From assembly GCF_048128805.1 (NCBI RefSeq), contig NC_136016.1, forward strand, positions 5,718,001 through 5,782,000: 64,000 nucleotides of DNA, read 5' to 3'. A program made the translations under genes and the position numbers. This DNA is from Centroberyx gerrardi. Lineage: Eukaryota; Chordata; Actinopteri; Beryciformes; Berycidae. Positions 51,216 to 63,464 of this stretch are shown piece after piece (position 1 is the first letter of the stretch; each line of letters begins with the position of its first letter). The notes beneath the pieces are model-generated. The model had not been told where the DNA came from. It did no database searches and saw nothing but the letters and a program-made list of their open reading frames with translations.

Positions 51216-52050
51216 CATCGCCTCTTTGCCCCCAATGTTCTGAAATACAGCAGGGTTTAGGATCAACTCATTTCAACTCAGTCGAACTAGGAGGTTTTTT
51301 AAAATCTGGCACTGGAACTGAAGAGTACCGTTTATGTGCACTTAGTGTTTTTCAGTTGTAATAACAAGTTCAGGGCACTTACTGACTGTTTTGAATTAGG
51401 GCTGAGCCCAAGCCTTGACTCCTTCGCAGACTCGCATCAAGTAGTTGCAAACAATTCTTAGTCTTTGTCTCAACCAACATCAGGGCGGTTCAGATAGTTA
51501 ACTTGCCAGTCACAGGAAAGTGTTCCAATTTGATGTTCACATACTTTCCTGTAATTGTCTCAAGTTGCTGGCACTGGCTGTATTGTTCTATGCGGCAAAC
51601 ACCACCCACCTGGCATGTAAATAGGATAAAACAAGCCATAAAACCTATTTGCAAATACTAGTTGACCGAAGTCTGCTCTTTAGTGCCTTCTGGCAGCGGG
51701 AGGAAGAGAGCCAGTGAATGTATCATTTTCTAATCAGCTGTCTGCTGCAAAAAAAAAAAAAACACAGGAGGAACTCTTTTTTTATTTTGTTACTTTTTCT
51801 ACAAACAAAGACATACTGTGCCACTGTACTTTCCTCCAAAAGAAAAAAAACCAGAAAGTTTTTGCGATAAACCCACCTATTTTTGTACTGTATCATTATT
51901 TAAGCTACTTTTTAAAAGAGTTGTCTCATCTAGGGAAGTTTTGCTGAGCTAAATGTGTGATTCCTTTGTGAACCAAATCTGTAAAAACTTGAATTCTGTA
52001 CTACCAAAATATGAAATATGCCTTTATTAAAAAAAAACAAAAAAAAAACA
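51216..52050 (+). other. abcc3 3' UTR with probable poly(A) signal
   Basis: AT-rich sequence follows the stop codon. ATTAAA at 52026-52031 is the best poly(A) signal seen, and it runs directly into an A-rich stretch. The UTR end near 52050 is inferred. Confidence 0.55.
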
Positions 52051-52951
52051 ATGAGTGCTCTGGTGTTGTTTTGAAATGATGCGGCGTAAGCGGTGATGGA
52101 TGCGTGACCAAGGACAATCAAAGTCCAATAAGCTCCAGGTTATCAAGTCTAGTACATTACTGATGAGCTCAGAAATAGCTTTTAAAATGATGCTACATGG
52201 CAGAAAGTGCGGCATAAGTGAAAGTAGTGATTTGGGCAGGAGGTATTTTTATACTCATGTTGGTAATTATTTGGGGGATGAAACAAGCGTCCTAGAAATA
52301 ATCAGTGAAATAATAATAATAAGCTTTACATGAAAATTGTCTTCTTCCAGTCATCCACTAGAGTGGGCTCTGTGCTCACAGTCAGAGCCTGAACTGCTTC
52401 TCATAGATCAGACAAGCGGAGGTGTACAGTGTGATCTATCCTTCTTTAAACTTGTCTAAGGATCTCTATTACTTTATCTAAAATGAGTGAACACTTGGAT
52501 GAAGAAGTGGGAGCCAGCTTATGTCTGATTTTTAAGGCCTTTCATGTAGATTGACACCAGAACATGAAGTGGCCCTAAACGGCAGCAAAAGTTATAGCAT
52601 TCTATCACGGGAGTATCAATGGTAAACCTCCACGCTGACACCCTCTAACATATGACATTGCATTTTCTCTCATCTGAACACCAAGTAAGTATAAACATTA
52701 ATTTTAGATGTCAAACACTTCATTAATTTGACGGTGTAGTACATGTCGTCCCCGCAAAACATCCTGACCGTGTTTCTGGAACTTTAGCGGGACTGTTAAT
52801 AATCAGGCTGAGTCACGACTGCTCCAGCATGATGGATGTGTGGGATGTGGTTCATCACTTAGTGGCGAGGAACTGGATGCTGTCCCACCTCGGTGCTGAT
52901 TTAGGATTAAGGAGAATCTAGGATTAAGAGAAAGTAAGACGGTCCAAGATC

Positions 52952-52984
<33 letters not shown>

Positions 52985-55900
52985 CAGAGCAGGACTAAGG
53001 AGAGGAGTTTACCTCAGATACCTCACAGCAAGATGTCTCTCGCCCCACACCGCAGTCTGATGCATTAAGGAGAAGCTGCGGTCTGCGTTTCTCAGCAATG
53101 TTTTCCCCCCAATAACTGATGATCTATTCATCACTGCCACCAGATTCCTTCCCCCTCCCTCCCCCCCAACCTGCCCGCACTGACAGACGCCGATGGCCCA
53201 GGGTGGATGAGCGCCGGGCTGCCAGCGCGCTTAGTAACGTCCCTGCCTACGGGCAAAGCCACATGAAACGGCGGCGAGGTTTGCCTCTGCCAGTCTGCTG
53301 ACTTTCCCCGTCAGTTTGAGGCCGCCGGCGCAAGGAATCAGCAGTGAGAGGAAAGATTGAAAACAACTTCAGCAAAGTGGTGACAAAGCGAGAAGTTTCC
53401 TCTGGCAGCCAACAGATCCAACCTTGTTTTTCCTTAGGCTCGGTATCGGTGCTTTGGGTATTGCTCAATGTGATGTCTGGTGTCCTCAATGTTGGACCAC
53501 ATGCACGGATTCTCAAAGCTGGTTATCTGGGTAAATGGGTCTATGGGTATACAACAGCTGAATCTGCCACATCTGTTTCATATCGAACATATAATTACAA
53601 AATTATTAAAAGTAGACATTCTTTACAGATGTACTCGTCTTTTGCCCTCTTGGCCTGCAGGAATTTCCTTTTTCCATCTTTTAAAAAGAAATCGGTGAGT
53701 AATGTCTCATGGGATTGCAACCAACCATCAGAGTGATGTTTCGGTGGCCGATGTGAAAACCTGTCAGCTCACTTACAGCTCATTTCCTCAGGTGAAGTGC
53801 AGATTGGTCCCGCTGTACCGTACAGTCGTACTCCAGATGTACTCTACATGGTACAGTAAGCTCATTATCTGGCGCTTAAAAGCCCAGTGTCAGCCAGTGG
53901 AGCCTCTGGAGCCGTTCGGTTTGACATTGGACTTACAAACCTGGTGACCAAGCTCCAGAAACTGGCACTTGCACAGTGATTTTACATCCTGGTGTGGATC
54001 AATGAAATGGATTGTTGATGCAGAAAACACAGAGGAATCCAATCCAGCGAAGTTTACATGTAGCTGCTGCTTTTATGGCAACTCGAATCCTCAAATAACC
54101 CCTCGCCACAGGGCGTATCATCGACTGATTCTGTGCTATTCACGGTTGCCTTCATTCCATTTAAAGCCCTGTGTGTGTTTACCTTTCCGTGCCTTAAAAA
54201 GAATCAGCCTATTATTATCTACGTGTTCGTAGCCCCGAGATCTATCCATCCTCGACGGGCTTGACAGGAGTTTATTAATTTCGCCTCCACATGAAACTGT
54301 TCATTTATCACTGACAGGTCGTGTTCAGAATGTGTAGCGGGGCATGTAAGGTGAGCCGGCTTGTTTCCTGTCTTGGGGAAGTGACAGGATGTGAAGGAAG
54401 GGTGATGATATCCATCTATCACGCGCACACACACACACAAAATCACTTATCACTTCAACTCGCATGAGCTCTTCAAATGTGTCTCATGACTAGTATGTGA
54501 CCAGATAAGAAAACTAGAAGGATATTGTGTGTGAGGTCAGTTATCAGTATAAACTACTGTTAATCATACATGTATTATACAGGCAAATGCAATCCTGCTT
54601 ATAGGATTGAGAACTGCAGCCTTGGAAGCACTGAGACAAACAGGGTTTACTTATTTGCATACACACACACACACACACACACACACAAAACATGTGCATC
54701 AAGAACAAACAATCTCACACACACACTTCACACAGCATGGGTCCGCTGTTATTGCAGTGGAAGGCGGTCTAATAGCTTCCCTGTCCTCAGTTGAACTGCG
54801 CAGGAAACCAATTGAAATCGTTTACACAGCGCAGGAATGAGCAGAGTGATTTACAATAACACATAACACCTTCATTCATTCAATCCTTTGCCCTCTCATA
54901 GCCGCTATTGGGCAATAAGGGCAAACTTTATCCATCACCTGATATTGTCTTTATTGTCTTGCTAATCATTGGGTTTTTTTATTATACTGTTCTCCTCTCC
55001 CTTTTTCTGGCCCAGAAAAGGGTTATTATCAAAGCTCTTTGATATATTTTAAGGCCTGGTTAATGCAAAATACATAAAGGGAAAGCTGTGTTTGGGGTGA
55101 TAACTTGTTATTATGCTGCAACTAATATTCTGTTCTGACAATATTCTATCCTACTGACTGTGTTTGCACATCCAGACATCATGGCAAGCTACTTTTTCCT
55201 CCTCTCATTGCAGTTTGTGCGTCTTGAGAACGTCTATGAATTTCCATAAATCCACAGAATGGGGTTGTATTGAGTCTAATCCACTATACAAAGGCAGGCT
55301 TTGTAAAAAAAAAAATGTAGAGCATGTATACTGTTAAGTATAAGACGGGGCTAAATGTTGCTGGAATTGAAATGCTTATGCAGCAGCAGGCACGTATCAC
55401 CTGTCACATGGAGTTACTGCATACTGTTGAGACTGGAATAATCTAATATGTCAACACACTGTATGGTAACTGTACAAATATCAATATTACATGCATTACA
55501 TTAAATGCAAGATATAAAGATGTACAGCCATGATGTTGCATCTCTTTTTATTAGTATAATTTTACCTAATCAAATTGATTCATTTATTAAATCAGTAATA
55601 CCCAGTATATCCCTACAAGTTAATATTGTGAGTTGGTATTAGATGACATATTTTAGGCATTAACTGATTCTCTAATCCAGAGCAATTTGCAAAGAATTCA
55701 ACAGTAGAAGAAGCATAAAGAAGCAGCATATCCTTGATTTCCAACATTAAGGATGCAATGCTTAATGTTGCATGCAATATCAATAAGGCAAAGTTTTGGA
55801 CTTGGAGCCCAGATTGTTGTTAAAAAAGCAGTTGGATTCCGTCATATTTTATTGGGATAAATTAATTTAGACACCAAACTGTCTATATTTCTGCAATAAA

Positions 55901-56980
55901 TTGTAGAAAGTAAATGTGTCTGTATTTAATTCAGAATAGTTTACTTGATATTTTAGTTTAACATTTAACTGGTAAAACCCACTATGAAAAGTTTTATTAA
56001 CTATGTTGACTGTGCATTTATTATTGCTGATCACAATGTAGCTATACTCAAAAGGCTGTGGGAAGCATTTTCACTTTCCTCGCATTATGACTAATCATGT
56101 ATTGATAATGTGTGAGTTTTGCTTAACATCCATAACTTGTGGAAAAGTAGTATTTTTTTTTAATATGTTTGTTGTTGAGCATATTTCTACAGATGGGACA
56201 CAGCAGATTGTGCATCCATCAAAACAATATTATGATATTTGCCAAGAGACTTATCAATTTCATTAAAAAACTAGAATTTAAATTCAAATTTTAAACTTAG
56301 TAAGCTCTTGTAAATGTAAGAAGATCATGGGAAATATGACTTTTCATGTGTTTATATAGTGTATATAAAATGTGTTTTGTTGCTGCAAAAAGAATATGTG
56401 CTGAAATTAGTAGTATTAAACTTTATATTGTTAAATGTATATTATTATTCTGAGGAGTTGCCATCCTTTCAACAGGTAGCCTAACTAGAAATAAAATACA
56501 AACATTTTTACAACAGTCGCATAATTAATTCAAAGAAAACTATTAATATCGTGCACATACAGCATAAATAAATTGTAATCATTTCAAGTACCCTAAAATA
56601 TGAACATACAACATATACTGTATGTAGTCGAAGAAATCCAAACATACATGATCTGGGTGAACTCAACCAATGTGTTTAAATTGACTGACATTTTGAAACA
56701 ATGGCATTGCTTCGTCTTTTTTTTTAAAGCATCGAATTGCCTTGGACTCGTCTGCGGTCTGTGCGTCTGTGCGCACCGCGCGCTCTGGCGCTGCTGGAGC
56801 CCGCAAAGGGTTAAACGGGGATACCAGCAATCCTTTTAACAGGCAGGTGCCCCGCCAGTCCCAGCCCAAAGCTCACTGCTGACTTTTTTAAAACTTCTTT
56901 CAACATCTCAGAAGCAATCCATAACTGTCATGTTGCGAGTTACTTGGCGAGTTATGTTCACGCTGGTGGTTGCAGATTAT
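52051..56980. other. abcc3-wfikkn2 intergenic region, no gene seen
   Basis: About 4.9 kb. CA runs lie at 52952-52982 and 54660-54688. A C-rich stretch near 53140-53240 and long AT-rich sequence from 55 kb onward are otherwise unremarkable. Open frames here are short, overlap repeats and match nothing I recognise. Confidence 0.6.
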
Positions 56981-56983
56981 TAG

Positions 56984-56991
56984 TATAAATA
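56984..56991 (+). promoter_or_regulatory. TATA box of wfikkn2
   Basis: TATAAATA lies about 230 bases before the ATG, in a compact upstream region without other TATA-like words nearby. Transcription would start near 57015, giving a 5' UTR of roughly 200 bases. Confidence 0.6.
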
Positions 56992-57219
56992 CAGCATCCT
57001 CGTTGCAGGACTGAGATAACGCACTGGACTTCGGCACTTCATCAATTGACGCACACCGTTTTGAATCGCAGCCTTCCTCTAAGCGGACACACGTGTGATG
57101 CGCTCTTGATTTGGTTCAACGTTTTACTTCATCCTCAAGAATTGACATTAATTTACCGCTGGATCACAGAAATTTTTTCACAACTTTTTTTTTTCTTTTA
57201 CCACTTGTTGAGTCTGGCG

Positions 57220-59227
57220 ATGTGGTGGATGCTGTTTCCCCGGTGGATCTGGTTCCTGGCGTGCCTGTCCGTGTGGATGGAGCACCGGGTCTTAGCCGTG
57301 CCCCGGGTTGCTTATTCACACGCGGGTATCTGCCCCAATGACATGAACCCCAACCTGTGGGTGGATGCCATGAGTACCTGTACACGAGAGTGCGAATCTG
57401 ATCAGGTGAGTTACTAATGACAGTGAACCTTTTAGATTTGGGTTTTTATCCACTTGACACACTGTAACTATAAAGTTATTTCTCATGCAAATGCTGTATT
57501 ATGGTCAAGTTATATTCGTTTTTAATCACAGGAATTTCTCAAAATTTCTGCCCTATCTCTATTCTAATTTAGGGTATTAGTTTAAGCATTGTGGACAATA
57601 TTCAGAAAGTGTTCTCCACATGTATGCAGCATAGTTCTGTACGCTCCCATTCTGAATCTTGAGTTTCTCTCTCCTCTTACAGGAGTGTGAGACCTTCGAG
57701 AAATGTTGCTCCAACGTGTGTGGGAACCGGAGCTGTGTGGCGGCCCGCTACGTGGACGGGAAAAAAGGCCCGGTGGGAATGCCCAAGGAGGCCACCTGCG
57801 CCAGCTTCATGTGCACCCAGCAGGGGTCAGAGTGCGACATCTGGGACGGCCAGCCGGTGTGCAAATGCCGGGACCGCTGCGAGAGAGAGCCCCACTTCAC
57901 CTGCGCCTCCGACGGCATGACCTACTACAACATGTGCTACATGGACGCCGAGGCGTGCTCCAAGGGCATCGCCCTCACCGTGGTCACCTGCCGCTTCCAC
58001 CTGACCTGGCCCAACACCAGCCCCTCGCTGCCCCAGGCCACCACCCTTCGCCCCACCACCGCTCCCCTTCAAGCCACTATCCCGCCTCCTACCGAGCCTC
58101 AGCCGCCCGTTGTGGTCGGCAGCCCCTCCCTCCAGTCGGTGAACATGGGCGACACGGCCAGCTTCCTGTGCGACGTGACGGGTCGCCCGCGGCCAGAGAT
58201 CACCTGGGAGAAGCAGCAGCAGGACGGGGCGGAGAGGGTGGTCATGAGGCCCAATCATGTGCGAGGGAACGTGGTGGTCACTAACATCGGCCAGCTGGTC
58301 ATCTACAACGTCCAGCCCCACGACGCCGGCGTCTACACCTGCACGGCCCAGAACCCGTCCGGCTCGGCCCAGGCCCACCACCCGCTCACTGTCCTGCCAA
58401 CGGAGCCGCCCAAGAACCCCGAGCCCAAGAACGTGACCCGCTGTCTGCCCGAGGAGTGCGTGAAACCCCCCGATAACAGTGAGGACTGCGGGAGCGAGCA
58501 GGAGAAAGTCAGCTGGTACTACGAGCCCAAGACCAACAACTGCTTCTCCTTTACCCACTGCCACAGCAGCAGCCTGCAGCACAGGAAAGTGTTCGAGACG
58601 TACGAGGAGTGCATGCAGTGCTGCGGTCCGGAGCTGTCGGGCCCCTGCGGACTCCCCAGCCTGCAGGGCCCCTGCAAGGCCTACGAGCCCCGCTGGGCCT
58701 ATAGCGGCACCCTGCGCCAGTGCCAGTCCTTCATCTACGGAGGCTGCGATGGCAACGACAACAACTTCGAGTCCAAAGGCGCGTGCGAAGAGATGTGCCC
58801 CTATCCGAAGAACCACCACTGCAAGGCCTGCAAGCCGAGGGGCAAGATGGTGACCAGCTTCTGCAAGAGCGACTTCGTGATCCTGGGCCGCATGACGGAG
58901 CTGACGGAGGAGAGGGACTCGGGCCACGCCCTCGTGACCGTGGAGGAGATCCTGAAGGACGAGAAGATGGGCCTCCGTTTCTTCGGCCAGGAGCCCCTCG
59001 AAGTCACCTTCCTCAACATGGACTGGAACTGCCCCTGCCCGAACATCACCGGAGCGGCCGCCGAGGGCCAGGTCATCGTCATGGGCGACGTGAACGACGG
59101 CATGGCGGTGCTTCAGCCAGAGAGCTACGTGGGCGCCTCCAGCCCTCGCCGTGTACGGAAGCTCCGAGAGGTCATCTCCAAGAACACCTGTGACATTCTC
59201 AAAGCCATCACTAACAGCCCTCAGTAG
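57220..59227 (+). CDS. wfikkn2: WFIKKN2 secreted multidomain myostatin/GDF11 antagonist
   Basis: Two exons, 57220-57405 and 57683-59227, phase 0, GT-AG; 576 residues, which to my knowledge is also the human length. Signal peptide about 1-27, then WAP (GICPNDMNPNLWVDAMSTC to about residue 84), follistatin/Kazal (101-165), a Pro/Thr-rich hinge, Ig (Cys225, Trp237, Cys282), Kunitz 1 (six Cys, 321-376), Kunitz 2 (six Cys, 384-434, P1 Lys394) and NTR (from about 442). The ATG begins MWWMLFPRWIWFLACL, a good signal peptide. The family binds myostatin and GDF11 outside the cell and blocks signalling. Exon 2 is strongly GC-rich compared with its surroundings, which creates long antisense and shifted open frames that are not genes. 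WFIKKN1 is the alternative but fits less well. Confidence 0.95.
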
Positions 59228-60240
59228 TGTTCAAGCTATAATCCGTACATGATGCTTAGCCTTATGAAACATACCCCGACTCCACTGTGACTGCAATGGT
59301 CTGTTACCTTCAGAACGTGCGTCGCAGTTATGCTTTAGTTTATAGAGACCATTCCAGCTAAGTTTAATGGATGGAGTTAAACATTTTGATGGTAAATTTC
59401 TGTTTATTTTTCACTGTTTTTGAAAGATTTCAGGCGCTCCTAATCGGGAACTCTGCCATTTAACATTATATTGTATGTACAGAAGTGTCTTTTCATGTGG
59501 TCTGTTCACAGCGGAGCTTTTCTGTTATGGTTCGGTCATTGGTGTTGTTGATTGAAATACCATGTATGTGAACACGGGAGACATTCATCACAATCCTCTT
59601 GTTACCTTTAATCCCCAGACTCCTGTCTTTCCTCATGCCCTCTCCTGCCTCCACCGGAAATGGAGGTTGCAGACTTGCATTGAAGCACAAAACAGACGCG
59701 ATAATGTTTGATTTTTATGTATATAACTTCACTCTCGCAGTTCTAGCAATTCTTTTATTTGCCAGCTGTCTGAACACCTGGCGCTTTCAATTTCTGAGCA
59801 TAACTTCATACATTTCAAAATGCATATTTCTCTCCCTAATAACAGTTTTCATGTTGCAGAAATACATCCATAAGTGGCACCTATACAGGCTAACACTGTG
59901 TACAATGGAGGTAGATTTGGTTCATGCACATGGATAAGTTGTAATATATTTTATGTACCACCATATTCTCTCCGATTCAGTCATCATTTCGGCTATTGTG
60001 TACTTTATTTTTGTCATTGGCTTTTATGTACTTGCTCTTATATTTTGGCTATTTATTACGATGTAACCTCTTCTTTCTTCTTTGGTCTTGTTTTTGTACT
60101 TCACGCACTTCTCACTATACAGGAGTTTCCAATTACTTGTTTTCCAGGATTTTTTTGGTTGCAGCAATTCTTGATATTAGATGATATTTTGGATAATTTT
60201 GTGTAATGTTCTAAGAAAATAAAGATTTGGGATTTTCCTT
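59228..60240 (+). other. wfikkn2 3' UTR with AATAAA signal
   Basis: AT-rich sequence after the stop, with a consensus AATAAA at 60218-60223, placing the cleavage site near 60240. The segment about 59800-59942 has a second copy downstream at 61155-61310. Confidence 0.7.
59800..59942 (+). repeat. duplicated segment, copy in wfikkn2 3' UTR
   Basis: ACAGTTTTCATGTTGCA, AATACATCCATAAGTGGC, GTAGATTTGGTTCATGCACA and ATAACTTGT-like blocks occur in the same order and orientation at 61155-61310. Confidence 0.75.
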
Positions 60241-60638
60241 CAGTCTCATTTTATTGATCTACATTCATATCTATCCTATATTCAACTATATCTAAATACT
60301 ATGGTGGGCGGAACATTTTTAACTTAACATACTGCCTCTGTGTGACCAAATCAATGCATGGCTTAATGGGGAGGGGGAAAGTCATGCTATAGCCTACCTG
60401 AGTTCATTGTGAAGGTTAACTGAGGCTATGAGAGGCTATCACATTCTAATTAATTAGCTTTTAGCTTGGCTTCAGTACTTCCAAATCCTCTGTACCTGCA
60501 GTGGCTGTGCTGTATACCTAGGTGGTTCCTCTGACAGGCCGTGATGAAAGAGAGAAGGGAATAGCGTCTCCCCAGCCCACCCCGGTCGCCCCCCCACCAC
60601 CCCCAACCCCCCTTACCTTGCTCCTCAGCCAAGCAACT

Positions 60639-60663
60639 CCCCCCCCCCCCCCCCCCCCCCCCC
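60639..60663. repeat. 25-base poly-C run in a C-rich stretch
   Basis: An uninterrupted C25 inside 60570-60690, which is mainly C with short interruptions. The complementary strand could form G-quadruplexes. Assembly length may be unreliable here. Confidence 0.9.
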
Positions 60664-61154
60664 AAAAGAACCCTACCAGCCCCCAAGCCCCCTGTGGCAT
60701 TGTAAAAACTTCACCCTGTTTCGCTCTGCCTCTCCGATCCAGTCTAATTGGGTAAAGAGCCCAAGCCGTAAACCTCAGATCCACTCCTATACAAGAGTTA
60801 TGTGTTTCATGCCGTGCCAGCGGGCGTCTCAGGGTTGCTAAGAACAGGCCTGGGTCTGGGCTTCGACCAGGGTGTTCTTCTTCCCAGATGAGGCTTTCTG
60901 TTTCTCCCATCCAGAGGCAGGGAGGGAAGCGGGAGATTAGCTCGTGTACGATGTTCCTTCGCTGGCCAAACCACCAGGGAGCACAGGCCAACACTTCAGC
61001 AGCTGTTGAGGCTCTGGAACAGACGACTAATACTGCAGCAGCTTGCATCATATCATCAGGCGATCTAAACTAATTTACCTCATTTCAAATCGTTACCATC
61101 AACCCACAAATTCTTTGATTTGCCATTCTTCACCAGGGACTTTAAATATCTGAA

Positions 61155-61310
61155 CACAGTTTATACATTTCAGAATCATACTCTTTATTTCTACCTTGTA
61201 ACAGTTTTCATGTTGCATAAATACATCCACAAATGGCTCAGATAAAGGTTAACACACATTCTGTGTACAAAGGGGGTAGATTTGGTGCATGCACATGAAT
61301 AACTTGTGGG
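61155..61310 (+). repeat. duplicated segment, downstream copy
   Basis: It is collinear with 59800-59942 (ACAGTTTTCATGTTGCATAA, AATACATCCACAAATGGC, GTAGATTTGGTGCATGCACA), about 1.36 kb away and beyond the poly(A) signal. The flanks lose similarity quickly. Confidence 0.75.
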
Positions 61311-62959
61311 CTTAATAGTGTTAAAATAATATTTGCATCTACTGCTGAGTTTAGTGAAAATCAATCAAATCTTTATTTATATAGCACATTTCGTACAATA
61401 TGAATGAATGTGCAATGCAATGCAATGCACTTCACATTAGAGACAAAAATGAAATGCAGAAAAAATGGAAAAGGGGAAATTAAACAGGAAATGAAAAAGA
61501 TAGAATAAGAAGGAAAAATAGAGATTAAGAACAAAATAGCAGTTCCTATGAAAAGATAAAGGTAGGTCTTGAGCTTGCATTTAAAAATATCTATCATTTC
61601 AGATGCCTGCAGATCTAGAGGGAAACTATATATTTTCATAAATTATTGCAAGCCAGGCTACATAAAATTATGAATCTTGAACATTTAGAATAACCCAGTG
61701 TGATCCTGTCTGAGTACATGTAAATAGACTCTAAAAAACACTCTTCAGAGGTTTATTGTGGGCAAAATGGTATTTAATAGAATCATCATACGTTTAAGGG
61801 AAACTTTTAAATGATTCTTTGATGCTATTTAGAGGCTAGGGCTTCTTTAAACCACAAACTGTTTCTTCAGGGGTTATGTGGTTCAGAAGTGGTTCATCTG
61901 GGACTCTGATGGATTTGCATGAAATTCAGTACAGCATGTATGGTGGAAATATACTCTAGGTCCCGATGTAGATATTAAGTTTCAGAGTAATTGTGTGAAA
62001 CATTTTGACTCATAAGCCATTGACTGATCCATGGTCCATGAGTAAATGTCCCAAATTTCATGATGATTTTCTTTGGACCAGATTTTGAAAAATCCTTGTT
62101 ATCAGATCCAGATATATATTTCTGCATTTGTAGTTCCTGATACATACATGTTCCTACAACAAGCAGACATACTGTAGCTTGGATTGTGTCCAGCTGGTGA
62201 ATTTTACAGCATTCACAGGAGCAGCCTACAGTTCAGCTTGGGGAACTAGTTCAGCGATCGAGCTAAAACATTTACAAATGCCACCAATCATGTTTGTATC
62301 CCTACGACTTTCCAGACTATGTCCATTAAAACAACACCTTTAACCACTACAATGCATAGTTTTGGGTCTACAAAAGCGCAATTTATTCTCAATTAAAACG
62401 CAGCATATGCGAAACATGTGTGAGCCTTATTTTTCAAGCACTCAGACAGATCTTTTTTTTTTCTCTTTTATGTCTTTCTAATTTGAGTTGGACCAACCGA
62501 GAGGCTACAAGAGTTATGCTTTTATATGTTTTGCAGAATTTTCTCTCACATAACAAGTTTTTTTTCTTCCTCTTCTTCTTCACAGGATTTGAGGGGGTCA
62601 TTGCGTTCACGAGCTCAGTTCACACAAGGCATAGGCTCAGAACGCAAAAACCTAGACCTGCATCAGATAGAAGCTGCACCTTTCCCCCCCCCTTAGCCAC
62701 GCGGAGCGGCCACCCAGGCTCGGCCGTGGCTCGGGTTCGGACGCGTATTTCTATGTTGTGCCTCCATGTTGTGTATCCAGAGGAGATTGTACAGTAGCAC
62801 CTGTGGAACACATCAGCTAGCCGGGTGGTTTAGGACCCTCTGATTCATGACCTGCATCTGTTATGGCCATATCATTTGGAACGTCTATTGAAAAGATACA
62901 GTAGCCACTCACACGCACTGACCTGAGATGAACAGGCTCCCAAGGCAATATATCATCCT

Positions 62960-63215
62960 GGGTCAGAGGCAGCCTGCAGGTTTGAAGCTGGTAGGTAGAA
63001 GCTGGTTTGACACTGGAGGGTTGATGGTTCAAATCCCCTGGAGCAGGTTAGGAAAGTGAATGAGGAAGCCTCTCCCTTCCCTAAATCACTATTAAGGTGT
63101 CCTTGACCAAGGCACTTAAGTCAGTGTCCAACAGTAGAAGACTCTCTCATGCTCTAAGGGTCTTTTCTGAAAAGGCAATCAGAGCATCACTGAATGAAAG
63201 CCACGGCAACATGAA
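62960..63215 (+). repeat. tRNA-derived SINE-like element
   Basis: Box-B-like GGTTCAAATCCCC at about 63029, then TGTCCTTGACCAAGGCACTT, the conserved block of fish tRNA-derived SINEs. It is related to the element at 5080-5215. The termini are not exact. Confidence 0.6.
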
Positions 63216-63252
63216 TTCACATGAAAATATTCATCTTAACTAGTCATAAATT

Positions 63253-63464
63253 CTAATATGGAGCCTTAAAAATCTTATTTTTCTTAAAACAAGTGAAAAA
63301 ATCTGAGATAACTACTTATTTCCAATGCAAAACAACTTTTTCTTGAGTCAAGTGATGTTATCTACTACTACTTCTACTGTCTTATTTCAAGATAATGTCA
63401 CTCATCCCTTGGCAGATTTTTTCACTTGTTTTAAGGGAAATAAGATTTTAAGACTCAATACTAG
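63253..63464. mobile_element. foldback MITE with about 52-bp inverted termini
   Basis: The left end runs through AATCTTATTTTTCTTAAAAC and AAGTGAAAAAATCTG. The right end is its reverse complement with few changes (CAGATTTTTTCACTTGTTTT and onward to ACTAG). It is 212 bases in total with no coding capacity. Confidence 0.8.

Larger units (their letters stand above)
60241..62959. other. downstream intergenic region, no gene seen
   Basis: It holds the poly-C stretch, the duplicated 3' UTR segment and a common fish repeat at about 61360-61440 (TTTATTTATATAGCACATTT). The rest is AT-rich, with open frames that match nothing recognised. Confidence 0.55.

Noticed and set aside
53119..53301. Small basic open frame in the abcc3-wfikkn2 interval
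   Set aside because: Short, Pro/Arg-rich by composition, with no splice or family support.
57827..58927. 366-codon open frame antisense to wfikkn2 exon 2
   Set aside because: It is a by-product of the GC-rich codons on the plus strand. The plus frame has all family cysteines and domains, and the antisense frame shows low-complexity Ala/Gly/Leu content and no domain.
57703..59193. Shifted plus-strand open frames inside wfikkn2
   Set aside because: They overlap the true frame, have Arg/Pro-rich content typical of frame shadows and match no family.
63029..63041. tRNA gene suggested by a box-B motif
   Set aside because: No complete cloverleaf or paired acceptor stem; the downstream block marks it as a SINE.
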